In this document: one piece after another, positions 13,321-23,708 of the stretch
Position numbering within the stretch: position 1 is the stretch's first letter
How the letters are laid out: every line of letters begins with the position of its first letter
Assembly (NCBI RefSeq): GCF_030272615.1
Contig: NC_081409.1
Coordinates: 22,960,406-23,024,405, forward strand
Direction of reading: 5' to 3'
Length of the DNA stretch: 64,000 bases
From: Cryptomeria japonica
Lineage: Eukaryota > Streptophyta > Pinopsida > Cupressales > Cupressaceae
The notes under the pieces: model-generated
What the model was told of the DNA's origin: nothing
What the model saw: only the letters and a program-made list of their open reading frames with translations
The model's database searches: none
Translations under genes and position numbers: made by a program

Positions 13321-13719
13321 CAGCCCATGGGTGATCACAGTAAGATGCACAGGCAGGTCTACAGTGTATAACAGAGAAGGATCATGTGATTGTTGGGGAC
13401 ATAGTGTGTCCATTGAATAAGTAGGTTGAGGACAGTGGAGGTCCTTCAATTGTGAGCAAGTTGGGAGGTCATTTGGACCTCAAGTAGTCAGTAAAGATGG
13501 TGCAGCAGCGAATAGTATATGACTGTCCCAAACAGAGATGTATTGATTTGTATTTGAAGACTAATTATGTTTTGCGAGTGATAGATGGAAGGTTGACTCA
13601 TTTAATTAGTTGTTATTGCAACATATTCCCCATGAAGAGATGAGTTACAGAATACCATCTATAAATATGGGAGGTGCAAAGTCAAGACCCCTATTCTCTT
13701 GGGACAAGAGATTTTCCGT
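13321..13719 (+). other. Internal tail of gypsy A, no domain recognised
   Basis: About 400 bases between the protease and the polypurine tract, where an autonomous relative would carry RT, RNase H and integrase. No motif of these was found in any frame, so this is the residue of an internal deletion. Confidence 0.6.
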
Positions 13720-13731
13720 AGCGGGGGAGTA
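13720..13731 (+). promoter_or_regulatory. Polypurine tract of gypsy A
   Basis: AGCGGGGGAGTA lies immediately before the 3' LTR start TGGTGCAAG. Confidence 0.75.
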
Positions 13732-15402
13732 TGGTGCAAGAGCACCTAAGGGTCCAATGAGACCTCAAAGCCAAAAATGGAAAGGTTGAGTCTATTTGAG
13801 TCTATTTGAGTCTATTTGGATGTAAGAGGGTCATTCATGACCTAAAACAATGTAATAAGGCCTTTGAAGATAAATTTATGTAATGGTTGAGTCAAGTTGG
13901 GTCTAGTTGTCTAATTGAGTCAATAATGGTCAAATGGTGCCATATGGGCATATTATGTAATAATTTACAAGAAGGCATAATAGGTGTTAATTTGGGGTTC
14001 ATAAGGTGTTTTAAATATGTTCAAGGTATTAGGTTGAGTTTCTTGACATCATAAGGTCAAAATGTTAAGTGTGTGATCAAGTTAACAAATTCAAATATTG
14101 AACCCCAACGGCTAGTTGGTTCAAATGGTAGTTAGGGAAGTTGTAGTTGGTTTGTGAGTCTAAAATGAGTTTAAAAACATCATGATCACGTGTGGGAGAG
14201 GTTGTTGCAAGAGGACAGAAGGAGATATATGTAAAAAGAACAAAATTGGCAATATAATATACACGGTTTCCTGTAGATTTAGATGAAAATATGAACATTA
14301 CTTGCTTGTGGTACTCTGACTTCTTCATTTGAGAGTTGGATCGGCACTATAGATGATTTAGAAATATTATGATATCCATTACCAAAAATTTTGAAGTTTC
14401 TTTAATTTATTTGTACATAGATTATTGACTATTTTCTGAATATTGTTGTTACTGACAGTTTTTTCAAAAATTGAGGGACATCATGTGGAAATAGACTCAT
14501 TCCACATTATGTAATTGATGTTTCTAGTGGAATGAGTCTAAGACAATGTATTATAGCCTTTCATGTTTTTTTGGTTGCAAGGAAGAGTGAATTGGAGGGA
14601 TGGTGATCACAAATTGTTGAAACGTTGTCATTTGAGGAGTGCATACCCGGTGCCATGTATAGCTTTGGGTGTTTTCATTGAATAATAGTATCATTTTATG
14701 TTGGATTATGTCTATCCATGTTGAATAGATGGTGTTTGACCTTTTGGTTGGGTTTGTAAGTGTTTGGAAGTGAGATTTTGAGGAAGTCCCAGGTTTCGGG
14801 TCCTAAAGTGAGGGTTTGGTGTTTATATGAGTAGATGAGAATGGCACCACTTAAAACCTTGAAAATTTGTTGTTTTTCATCCTAAATAAAGACTATTTTT
14901 GGGGTGAATTTTATGATAGGGTTGCTTTGTAAAAGTGGCCTAATTGACCTAGTTTCATGTATAGTAGGGTATTGGTTCTTGTGATTGGTCCAAAGAACCT
15001 ATACCTAGTTTTGTAGTATTTTGTGTAACTCTAAAAAGGGTGTCTGTATATGTAGTTTTTCTTCCAAGTGTTTTGAGAAAGTTTCGAGTTATTGTTGAAT
15101 TACCCGATTTGGAGGGTTAGTAGGAATAAGCCTCCTAAGTGTAGTTTTGTGTATTGGGAAGTGAACCAGTCAACTCGGGCATGTGGAACCTTGTGTCAAG
15201 GTGTCATAGGTGTTTTAAACCCCTGAGTTATGTTTGGTTAAGCCATTGAAGTTGAAAACCCCATTTTAGTGGTTAGGTGATGCCTTGAGAGTGCATTGGG
15301 ACAAGGTGTGAAAGGGTGAGAAACCTAGTGTTGGATGATTGGAGTTTGATTCTCTTCAAGTCAATTGAGTGTGATTAGAAGAAGGCACAAGGCTCTGCAT
15401 CT
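13732..15402 (+). repeat. 3' LTR of gypsy A
   Basis: Direct copy of 9818-11516. It starts TGGTGCAAGAGCACC and ends GCATCT (the expected CA is mutated), followed by the CAACA duplication. Many single-base differences from the 5' copy show that the insertion is old. Confidence 0.9.
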
Positions 15403-15407
15403 CAACA
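15403..15407. repeat. Target site duplication, right copy (CAACA)
   Basis: Matches 9813-9817 exactly. Confidence 0.85.
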
Positions 15408-16199
15408 ATCCCACTAGGAGCGTCAAATCTTCCTAGGGAAGGAGCACTAAAAGAAAAGATGGGAGGCAAACTCCTCACTATTACAACAAAGAACACACAT
15501 AGAAGGCCCACAGAAACCCCACTAACACAAATTGTCCCAAGTAAGACACTGATTTTGGACCAACAGCCAAATAAAGAAGTTACATTTGGGTCAAGAAAAT
15601 CTATTCCACTCATGCTTCCACCATGACACCTCTTCACCACCATAAATTTGACGGACCAGCTTCATGTAACCAACAACAACTGAATATTTCCTAGAAGAAT
15701 CACTACCCCATGCTAAAGCATCCAGACCCACCAAGGAGTTACACTCCCGTGAGGCAAGAATATGAACCAAATCCCGCTAAGAGTCCTCTAAACCCCCACG
15801 CAGCCACTTACTAGGATCCTTCCATCTATAACCAATAGTCGGCCCAAAAGTATGAATAGACTTATAATGCCCAACCATAATCCAACTAGCAGCCACAAGG
15901 ATGTCATAAAGGGGTTGTAAATGAGGGTATGTAAACAAAATGGAGGGATTACCATCCCAAGAGTCCAGCCAGAAAAGAGCCTTCGAACCTTTGTTGCAAA
16001 TCCAAAATAGCCCAGTTTAAATAAGATGTGCCCCAGTTTTCAGAGTATGTCAAATCACAGATCCCCTGCCCTCCAACTGGCAGCGAGGAACATTCCAACT
16101 ATCTATGAGACCATAACACTTATGAGTAAGGATACGAGCCCACACCTGATGTTGATTGGTACACCACCACCAATATAGCTTAGCCGCAAGAACTTGGCT
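15403..16199 (-). mobile_element. LINE, upstream part with RVT zinc-binding domain
   Basis: The minus strand encodes the region between RT and RNase H of a plant LINE. It shows WWWCTNQHQVWARIL, then ALFWLDSWDGNPSI, then the zinc-binding RVT domain (FFIWLLVQNQCLTWDNLC, MCVLCCNSEEFASHLFF) with its paired Cys residues and His. Several stops and frameshifts break it. It continues across the gypsy A insertion into 8849-9812. The element ends at about 16199, so it is strongly 5' truncated, as most LINE copies are. Confidence 0.75.
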
Positions 16200-16205
16200 A
16201 AAAAA

Positions 16206-16563
16206 ATATTAATTATTACATAGTTCAGTTTTCCAAATTCTACCCGCATACTCTCTGCTCCTACATCAAAAAACAGATTGCTCTAAAGATATATCATCTC
16301 AAGGAATGAAATTTAATGATTGCAACATAGAATGGATTTTGTAAACTAAATGTCATAACCTTCATTTGCCTACACTAAAATTGGAGTTTTGAAGAAGAAA
16401 AGAAAATTGTACTGTGGCAACTTGTGGAAATGTGACAATTTCAAGATAGGCACAAGATTTATTTGTTGACAAGGCTTTAGAAACCTTCACATAGAAATGA
16501 AAGATTTGGAATAGTGCACGGACATGTATGCATAATGTGGATATGCAGTCAAGACATAGTGAC
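16206..16563 (+). pseudogene. PPR gene remnant, upstream piece
   Basis: The plus strand carries decayed plant PPR motifs. At 16524-16556 the frame reads DMYA, stop, CGYAVK, which is the MYAKCG-type helix of PLS-class PPR repeats. Upstream, 16280-16420 has weak traces of the same repeat type. PPR proteins bind organellar RNA. The rest of the gene continues at 32876, on the other side of the 16-kb retroelement. Stops and frameshifts rule out function. Confidence 0.65.
16525..16563. repeat. 39-bp flank duplication, left copy
   Basis: The 39 bases before the Tat element recur at 32837-32875, directly after its other end, with one mismatch. This is far longer than the 5-bp duplication expected of an LTR element. 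Confidence 0.85.
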
Positions 16564-17345
16564 TGTATACGGTGAAAATGGATAACAACAATATTGAAAG
16601 ACTAAATGAATTCAACCACAAAACCCTAGCCTAACAACAACAAAGATCCACCATAACATATGAAGATTACTTAAGACAATGCAAATCAAATGAAATCACA
16701 AAGATTATACCATCACATGTCCAATAGGGTTTGGATCTCCATTCTTCCTATCTCCATTGATCTTGCTTGATATATTTTTTTCTCAGATTTTATGTATGCA
16801 CAAGAGCTCAACAAAGAACGGAAATGTGGTTGCAAGTAGGATCGCATGTAAAAGGTGTAGTGTAGTTGAGTGCGTAATTGAGTTAGTTAGGGTTTGATAA
16901 CGAAGGAAGCATCTCCTTATATAGAAGACACTATAAGAAATGGAGGGATAAGATTAACAAGTGTAAAAGATAAATGGTCGACTATGATTAGAGTGTAGGT
17001 AAAAGAAATAATAAAATAATGAGAGGGCAGGTAGTGTATGAATTAAGAGATGAATGACATGTGTCATTGGAGAAAAAGGTTAATGAATTAATTAAATAAA
17101 TAAAGATTTATTTAATTAATAGAAGAAGTGGGATCAATTAAATAAATAAGATATTTATTTAATTTAGGAAAGGATAATTTAAATAAATAAAGGTATTTAT
17201 TTAAATAAGAAATAAGGTTAGAAAAGGATAAATGAATTAATTAAATAAATAAAGATTTATTTAATTAATAGAAGAATTAGGCTTAAGATAATTAAATAAA
17301 TAAAGATATTTATTTAATTAGACATGACAATTTTAGGTGTCTACA
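16564..17345 (-). repeat. 3' LTR of the Tat element
   Basis: 782 bases, plus-strand ends TGTATACGG and GTGTCTACA, hence TG...CA ends. It is a direct copy of 32093-32836 and complete. A minus-strand TATA box lies at 16916-16923. The part from about 17085 to 17330 is an array of AT palindromes. Confidence 0.93.
17085..17330. repeat. Array of AT-rich palindromes in the LTR
   Basis: AATTAAATAAAT and ATTTATTTAATT recur as inverted pairs separated by a few bases, about five times, giving short hairpins. The same array is in the other LTR (about 32610-32836). These lie in the U3 part upstream of the TATA box on the minus strand. Confidence 0.7.
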
Positions 17346-17361
17346 TTTTGCCCCTCTTTGA
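17346..17361 (-). promoter_or_regulatory. Polypurine tract of the Tat element
   Basis: Plus-strand TTTTGCCCCTCTTTGA is a purine run on the minus strand, directly adjoining the 3' LTR start. Confidence 0.8.
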
Positions 17362-17597
17362 GACAATGCAGCTTGTTGCGTTGTTTCAAAGAAGATAATA
17401 TGAACTGATACAAAGTTGCCCCAAGATGGGAATGATATGCCCCCTCGAGAGATTGGATGAAAATGTCTAGAAAGATCGCAGACAATCTCTCGATAAGAAA
17501 GAAAGGCTAGAAAGGACTGAACGGATGGAGTGACAAAGTCACAGGATAAAGAAGACTAACTCGGGAAACAAGGGCTAGGGCTAGGGCTAGGGCAGTC

Positions 17598-17606
17598 TAT
17601 AAAATA
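17598..17606 (+). promoter_or_regulatory. Candidate TATA box for the antisense ORF
   Basis: TATAAAATA sits inside a perfect short inverted repeat (GTCTAT, AAA, ATAGAC at 17595-17609). It lies on the plus strand, about 1.1 kb upstream of the antisense ORF, and the only long plus-strand frame downstream is that ORF. Promoter function is inferred from the motif alone. Confidence 0.4.
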
Positions 17607-17859
17607 GACCATGAGGGGAATACATCCTCATTGTCATCCACACATCCAAGAGATCAGAGTGCAGAGAGAGAATAGAGCAGCAGCAGTCAACAGCGATGGC
17701 ATTGGTGCATAGATTCAATTGCGTTTGCCGATTTCAGAGGTCAACCGACGCAGGAGAGCCGATAAGTACCACAAAACCTCTTTGTACTTTGCTGCATTAA
17801 TTGTTGTCATTAATGCATGCTAGGTAGTGCAATAAATGCTCTTTAAGATAATGTCAAAA

Positions 17860-18135
17860 TGTGTACGTGTGTCTGCATTGGTGCCAGGCACGTCTAGGTT
17901 GGCTAGGCGTGTTTGCATTGGTGCCAGACGCGTCTATGCTGGGAAAAGCGTTTGTGTCAGATGCAAGCGCGTCTACGTTGTGCAGACGCGTTTGTGAAAT
18001 GTGGGCACATCTGTGTAGGACAAGCACGTCTATGCAGAATAGAGGCACGTCTATGTATTTCAAGTGCGTCTATGCAAAGCAAGCGCATTTGTGCAGTCTT
18101 TAAGCGCGTTTATGTCATGAAAGCGCGTTTATGTC
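17860..18135. repeat. Degenerate array of GCGCGTCTATG-type units
   Basis: Units with the core GCGCGTYTATG recur every 25-30 bases, about ten times, with variation. The reverse complement of this core (CATAGACGCG) occurs in the leader at the other end of the element (30316-30540 and 31740-31985). The array is open in one plus-strand frame, but the open frame is a by-product of the repeat. Confidence 0.7.
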
Positions 18136-18343
18136 TTCAAGGTCAAATCGGCAGTTTTGTGATGAACATACGCTATCGATTGGATAAGTTGTTGAGAGGA
18201 TACACTCAAGCAGGTCCTCTAGGGAAGACTAGGATAGCAGATAGGGCTAGGATTGACAATTCTATGATAGAACATATGTTGCCAATTAGGAAACTACTCA
18301 AGAGGATACACTCAAGTATAGCCCTAGGATAGGATAGATCGAG

Positions 18344-18666
18344 GCACTTTGTGATGAATAGTGAGTACCAAGACATAGTACTTTGTGATGAACAGTGAGT
18401 ACTAAAAGAGAAACACTTTGTGATGAACATGGAGTGCAAATATGAGCAGCACTTTGTGATGAACAGGGAGTGCAAATATGAGTAGCACTTTGTGATGAAC
18501 AGGGAGTGCTAAAACGTAGTACTTTGTGATGAACAGGGAGTACCACTAGGATAAATAGCAACACTTTGTAATGAACAGGGAGTGTCACTTGGATAAATAG
18601 CGCCATATGATAAATATAAGCACTAGGATAAAGAGCAGCATTTTGTGATGAACAGGGAATGCCACT
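18344..18666 (+). repeat. Minisatellite, period about 36 bp
   Basis: The core CACTTTGTGATGAACAGGGAGT occurs about eight times between 18344 and 18666 with spacing near 36 bases. An isolated copy lies at about 18151. One unit near 18601-18625 has lost the core. It ends about 40 bases before the antisense ORF. Tandem repeats in the region before the 3' LTR are known from Tat/Ogre elements. Confidence 0.85.
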
Positions 18667-18710
18667 ATGACTGACATGATTGATTTGCTTGATTGCAGGA
18701 GTACTTGCCT

Positions 18711-20609
18711 ATGTTGGAGTCACGGGAGATATTCCCGTCGACTCAGAGGTTACGACCAGAGCTGACTTTTGAGGACCGAGCTACCATTGAGGTTATGGGT
18801 CTGCAATTTATCCTGTATGTGCCTAAGTTTCAGGCGAACATGGGGTTGTTGATTGCACTGGCTGAGAGGTGGCATTCAGAGACATACACTTTTCATTTGC
18901 TTATGGGTGAGATGACAATCACCTTAGAGGATGTATACAGGATACTACGGATACCGATCGATGGGGAGTTGATACCCTACGATCGAGACAGAGACAGGGA
19001 GGCATTGAGACGAGTGTTTCGGGATCCAAGACTAGAGATGAGGGCTAGACACGTGGCATGGGACACGATGACAGTGACAGGACTGGCACTACCAACAGTG
19101 CTAGGAGGAGTGATCAATGGGTTCATGTGTCCAGATAGGGCGACACGAGGGTTGGTTGTGGGCTGGGGGAGCACCTTGGAGACATTGGTTACACAACATA
19201 CCAGATATGCCTGGGGACTGTGCGTGTTGGCACACTTATACTATGAGCTTCATCAGTTTGTTTATCCTGGATCCATAGGATTGGGCTACGGAGTTACATT
19301 GTTGCAGGTTTGGGCATATGAGCATCTACCAATCACACGGCCGATACATTTTAGAGGCCAGGGTCATGGACGCAGTTTTGTTCATCTATATGATATGATT
19401 ACCTCACAGCCACGGATTGGCAGGTTGGAGCACTCGCGTCGAGTGATCGATGAGATTGACACTGTGATATGGAGGTCGTACCGAGAGTGCGAGGAGTGGG
19501 AGGATGATGCAGTAGAGCTACCCTATACCTTTAGGAGCGGATATCTAATTGGGTAGACTCCCTATGTACTAGAGAGGCAGTTAGTGGACAGGGTATGCAG
19601 GCAATTTGGCAGGATCCAGCAAATGCCACGGGGTTTCGGTATGTATGCGCGGACAGTGCGAGACCAGGCACACTTTGGGCCACTGTTATCATATGATCAA
19701 GTCGTGATGCAGCTGGTAGAGATGGTGCCCATGCCATGGGATATGTGGCCTGAGATTGAGGATGCGGGTATGGATGTAGAGTACACTGCATATTGGGCAG
19801 AGCATCCATTTCCACGCCTGATAGACCCAGGTGAGCAGATAGATGGAAATGGCGGAGGGGATGAGGATGATGATGGAGATGGTGGAGGTAGAAGCTGACG
19901 GAGGAGGTGGGGTGCAGTTGGAGAGAGGAGAGTGGCTCCACGGAGAGAGGGTGGGGAGGAGAGATAGGCTCAGGTGGTGAGGGGTCGCAGTGGATTGCCA
20001 TTACAGGTGCCAGCAGCACAAGGTCCTAGACAGGTGCAGGGATAGGGACAGAGGCAGGTATAGGTATAGGCACAGGCATAGGCACAACCACCAGTACAGG
20101 GGGAGCCACAGGAATAGGGGGCCGAGGAAGAGGAGGATGAGCTATTTGAGCTGAGGGAGATCTGTTAGGGATAGGCAAATGAGATCCAGGATGTGGAGAG
20201 GGAGACAACTAGGCTTAGGAGATAGCTGAGGGATACTGAGCGGGAGCGAGATCAGGCTATCCAACGCTACACTGAGGCTGAGACAACACTGAGGGCTGGA
20301 AGGCAGGCGACAGAGGACACAGGGGCTGGATACACCTATGTTCTGTGGGTAGGGGAGGAGATAGGCTATTGGCAAGACCTATACTATGGGGCAGTGCCAC
20401 CAGAGGAGCGAGCGAGGAACTTCTGCAGACCATCGCGGATAGCGACGGCTACTAGAGGGAGTCAGAGGAGACAGGCATCTAGTAGTGGGGTTATGGGTCC
20501 TCCACCACCACCAGATAGAGGGGACAGGAGAGATGATCCTGGGGCAGGTCCTTCTAGGGCTCAGACTTTGTCGAGGCCAGGCAGCTCCGAGGGAGGGAGT
20601 TCATCATAG
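18711..20609 (+). pseudogene. Antisense ORF with plant mobile domain
   Basis: The first ATG in frame is at 18711. The frame runs 633 codons to 20609 with 11 in-frame stops and no frameshift that I can see. The N-terminal 280 residues match the plant mobile domain (aminotransferase-like, PMD) by the pattern WHSETYTFHLLMGEMTITL, EDVYRILRIPIDGELI and later LYDMI and YRECEEW. Then come an acidic Asp/Gly tract (19845-19895), a Gln-rich tract (19965-20180), a charged likely coiled coil and a Pro/Ser-rich end. It lies opposite to gag-pol between integrase and the 3' LTR. Such antisense ORFs are known in Tat elements; their role is unknown. TTGCAG just before 18699 could be a splice acceptor, but I found no matching first exon in frame. 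Confidence 0.8.
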
Positions 20610-22186
20610 CCATAGAGGGCTCCCTATGTATCAGTTTTGTACCATTTTGTATTATGATGTAGACACCTTCGGGTGATTGTAGCCATATGATTTTGACATC
20701 ATTGTATCATGACACTTTTGATTATATATATATGAGACGATTCATCTTTGCGGCAGCTATATGCATGTATACCTATGTGATGAGATGTTTTATGATGTAT
20801 GTTTCTATGTGATGATTATGATATGGATGCAAATATGTACATGATAAAATGCAATATTTTTGATCTTTTATGTTTTTAATATGTTATGCATGATGCAAAT
20901 GTGAATGTATGAAATGCAGATGAATATGAGAATACAAATGACTATTTACATGATGAGAATGTAAGATGTGTTAACATGTGTTGTGTGCAAGATGTGATGC
21001 AATTGTGATATCTATATGTATGTATGAAATGCTAATATGTGGTAATGCAAGTGCAACTACATGAAATGCAAATGTTTTGGTGTGTCATTATACTCAGTCA
21101 TGTGATAGCAGGCTACACGGGCTCAAGAAGGACAATGGAGGTCAATCAAGAATGGAGGATGGAAAATAGAAGATATGAAAGTGAAAGAGCTTCTTGTGCA
21201 TTATCATCATTGAGCTTTATTATGGCAAAATAGGTTATGATAGTCGAGGCATATGTTTGACCCAGAAAGTCATTGTACCTGTTTGCATGGAGATAGGACA
21301 GTCACAAACAAGGAATGCCCCAGTTCATACTAGACTCACAGTGTCCTCATATCCTTGGACAAGTCATAGCATTACTAAGAGACAATCCACAGACAGTAAA
21401 AGAAAAATAGGTGACGATACCCCATCCTCGCCTTTCTAGTCAAAGACATCCTGGAGATAGAATCTCTAGTCAAAGACATCCTGGAAAAGCTAAAAGACAT
21501 GTCACCAAAAGATAAAATCAAAATAACACCAAGACTTGACACCAACATCCACTGTAGTCCTCAAGTTTAGTGTCTCTTGTCACTTGTATAAGTCTTATTT
21601 GATTGTGGTCACAATGTTTACTTTCACAAAAAGGATAGATAGCACTGAACCATAATGTTGTCTGGGTTTGTTGAAAGATTTGATTTGTTGAAGCCCATTG
21701 TTACTATTATGTCTCATCTGAAACTGACTGAATCCATGCAACTGATACTTTATTGTGGATCTGTGATGCAAATGTTGCTTTATTGCGGATTGTGCGTGGA
21801 TAGACTGAAGAAAAGTGGAAGAAATTGTACTCCTCGAAACATGTGATGTTCTTAGTTCCACACCCATCACTAGACGTAGGATTTGCCTTAGCCACAGATA
21901 GGAGCTGATTTATTATGGATGGAAAGGGCTGAAAAGGAAGGTTTATTATGAATGGCTAACCAATCTTGGGTAGATCAATAACAAGCCATGATGGGAATGT
22001 GTAAAGTTTATTATGGATAGATAGGTTGTGAGTGTGTGCAAAGTGAAAGGATGAGATGGAATCCTGAAGGAGGGAGGAGCAATGTCTCTACGCATGGCGT
22101 TGGTGACCCAGTTTTCACCATGGTACTTGTCCAGAGCGCCACCGAAGTGGTTTTCACCTTTGGACGAAATTTTTTCCGTTTTTCAA
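20610..22186. other. Non-coding part of the Tat 3' region
   Basis: No domain on either strand. 20690-21060 is rich in ATG and ATGCAAATG-type words. At 21438-21485 a unit beginning CTAGTCAAAGACATCCTGG occurs twice in tandem. From 21745 to 22020 the words TTTATTGTGGAT and GTTTATTATGGAT recur. It probably corresponds to the region downstream of the antisense ORF and upstream (in element sense) of the polypurine tract. Confidence 0.6.
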
Positions 22187-22290
22187 ATATTTTTTTTTTT
22201 TTTTTTGTGTTTTATGATTTTTTTTTTGTATTTTTGAATTTTTTGATTTTTTTGTATTTTTGAATTTTTTTTATTTTTTTTGTATTTTGG
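22187..22290. repeat. T-rich tract after the integrase gene
   Basis: About 100 bases almost entirely T with scattered G and A; repeating TTTTTGAATTTTTT words are seen. On the element sense strand this is an A-rich tract beginning about 15 bases after the pol stop. Confidence 0.8.
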
Positions 22291-22304
22291 GATACTCTGA
22301 AGAG

Positions 22305-23708
22305 CTATGTGTAAAACTTGCGAAGGTGCATGCTATTGACAGGATCCTCCAAAGGTTCACCCTCTATAGTTGAGAGTTGATATGCACCAGATCCATATGT
22401 TGTTGTGATGATGTAAGGACCAAGCCAGTTTGGTTCGAACTTGCCCTTCTTCTCTCTGTCTTGTTGATTTTTAAGATTTTCTCTGAGAACTAAGTCACCC
22501 ACCTCAAATGTGCAAGGCTTCACTTTATGATTGTAGCTATGACTCATTCGTTGTTGATAAGCCTTGAGATGATTAAAAGCAGTTTGTCTTCGTTCATCCA
22601 ATAGTTCAAGTTCTTGTAAGCGAGAGACCCTATAGTCTTCATCACTGATAATGTTTTGCAAAGAGACTCGTAAAGAGGGTAACTCGACCTTAATAGGCAA
22701 AATAGCTTTAGTGTCGTAGACAAGTGAATAGGGTGTAGCTCCTATAGGTGTGTGGACGCTTGTGCGGTAAGCCCAAAGTGCGGGATTAAGTTGGATATGC
22801 CAAGTACGGCCAGCATCGTCGACTGTCTTTTTCAAGATTTTAAGGATTGTTTTATTAGACTCCTCAGCTTGACCATTACCTTGGGGGTAATATGGTGTGG
22901 AGAAACGATGGGTAATATGGAAGCGGTCACAGAGTTCACGAACATCCTGATTTTTTAAGGGACGCCCGTTATCAGTGATGATGGAAACAGGAATACCGTA
23001 TCAACAAATGATATAGTTGAGAATGAATGTAGCAATTTGTTTTCCAGTGACTTGTGTAAGAGGCACCGCTTCGATCCATTTTGTGAAATACTTTGTGGCA
23101 GTGATGATGAATTTATGACCGTTGGAAGATGGAGGGTGAATCTTGCCTATGAGATCGAGTCCCCACTGACAAAAGGGCCAAGGAGTCGCAATTGGTTGAA
23201 GTTCTTGCGTTGGCACATGGATGAGGTCTCCATGAAGTTGACACTGCTTACAATTCTTGACAAACTGATATGAATCTTTTTCCATATTGGGCCAATAATA
23301 TCCAGTCCTGATGAGTTTCTTGGCTAAGGTAGGACCACTAGAATGTGGACCACATATCCCTTCATGTACTTCATGTAATGCAATCTGAGCTTCGTCGCTT
23401 TCTAAACATCTAAGAAGAGTGCCATCTAGATCTCGATGGTATAGAATATCGGCTAAAATGACGTATCGAGAAGATTGGCAAATGAAAGTGCGACGTTGGT
23501 TATTGGATACATTAGGAGGTAGGATATTGTCACGAAGGTATGCGAAAATGGCACCATATAACTGGGACTCGGGACCGACAATACATATCATCTCAGTAGG
23601 AGTGATTTCATATGAGGGAACCAAAAGGTTATCCACCAAGAACTCATAGCGGGTCTCATTCAGTGGTAGATCAATTAGTGAAGCAATTGTAGCCATGGCA
23701 TCCGCGGC
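22305..23708 (-). pseudogene. Integrase of the Tat element
   Basis: The zinc-binding HHCC part is in HEGICGPH and then CKQCQLHGD. The catalytic core has WGLDLIGKI (first Asp), IITDNGRP (second Asp) and PQGNGQAEESNKT (Glu). The C-terminal part has ALWAYRTSVHTPIGATPYSLVY and a GPY-type module (NWLGPYIITTTYGSGAYQL). It would insert the cDNA into the host genome. There are in-frame TGA stops at 23001-23003 and 23709-23711. All catalytic residues are otherwise present. It ends with a TAG at 22305. Confidence 0.9.

Larger units (their letters stand above)
9818..15402 (+). mobile_element. Gypsy element A, non-autonomous (gag-protease only)
   Basis: This is an insertion with two long terminal repeats (9818-11516 and 13732-15402), a primer binding site, a polypurine tract and matching 5-bp target duplications. 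The internal part is only about 2.2 kb. It encodes gag, a zinc knuckle and a protease on the plus strand but no reverse transcriptase, RNase H or integrase. It would have depended on a related autonomous element. It sits in the zinc-binding region of the LINE, on the opposite strand. Its LTR start (TGGTGCARRAGCAYC) resembles those of gypsy B, solo LTR D and LTR E in this window. Confidence 0.9.

Noticed and set aside
8823..16221. TAAAAAAAACATTAATT / TAAAAAAATATTAATT as a firm LINE target duplication
   Set aside because: Similar but A-rich and imperfect, with no poly(A) tail beside it; kept only as a possibility in the feature text.
17574..17593. CTAGGG repeats as a telomere-like tract
   Set aside because: Only about three units, and the plant telomere unit is TTTAGGG; too short to mean anything.
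17913..18332. 139-codon plus-strand open frame rich in Cys and Arg
   Set aside because: It is produced by reading through the GCGCGTCTATG repeat array; the periodic peptide follows the DNA repeat and has no domain.
18206..18606. Two minus-strand open frames coding a periodic peptide with FITKC or VHHKVL units
   Set aside because: Shadow of the 36-bp minisatellite on the opposite strand.
18344..18666. Regular repeats with short unique spacing, CRISPR-like at first glance
   Set aside because: The sequence is plant nuclear DNA, the spacers are themselves diverged repeat, and no cas gene is possible here.
18693..18710. Upstream extension of the antisense ORF to 18693
   Set aside because: The codon there is TTG, and the sequence looks like a splice-acceptor end (TTGCAG); the first ATG is at 18711.
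19531..20019. 162-codon Pro/His/Ser-rich minus-strand frame
   Set aside because: It lies opposite the better supported plant-mobile-domain ORF and is explained by that ORF's acidic and Gln-rich codons.
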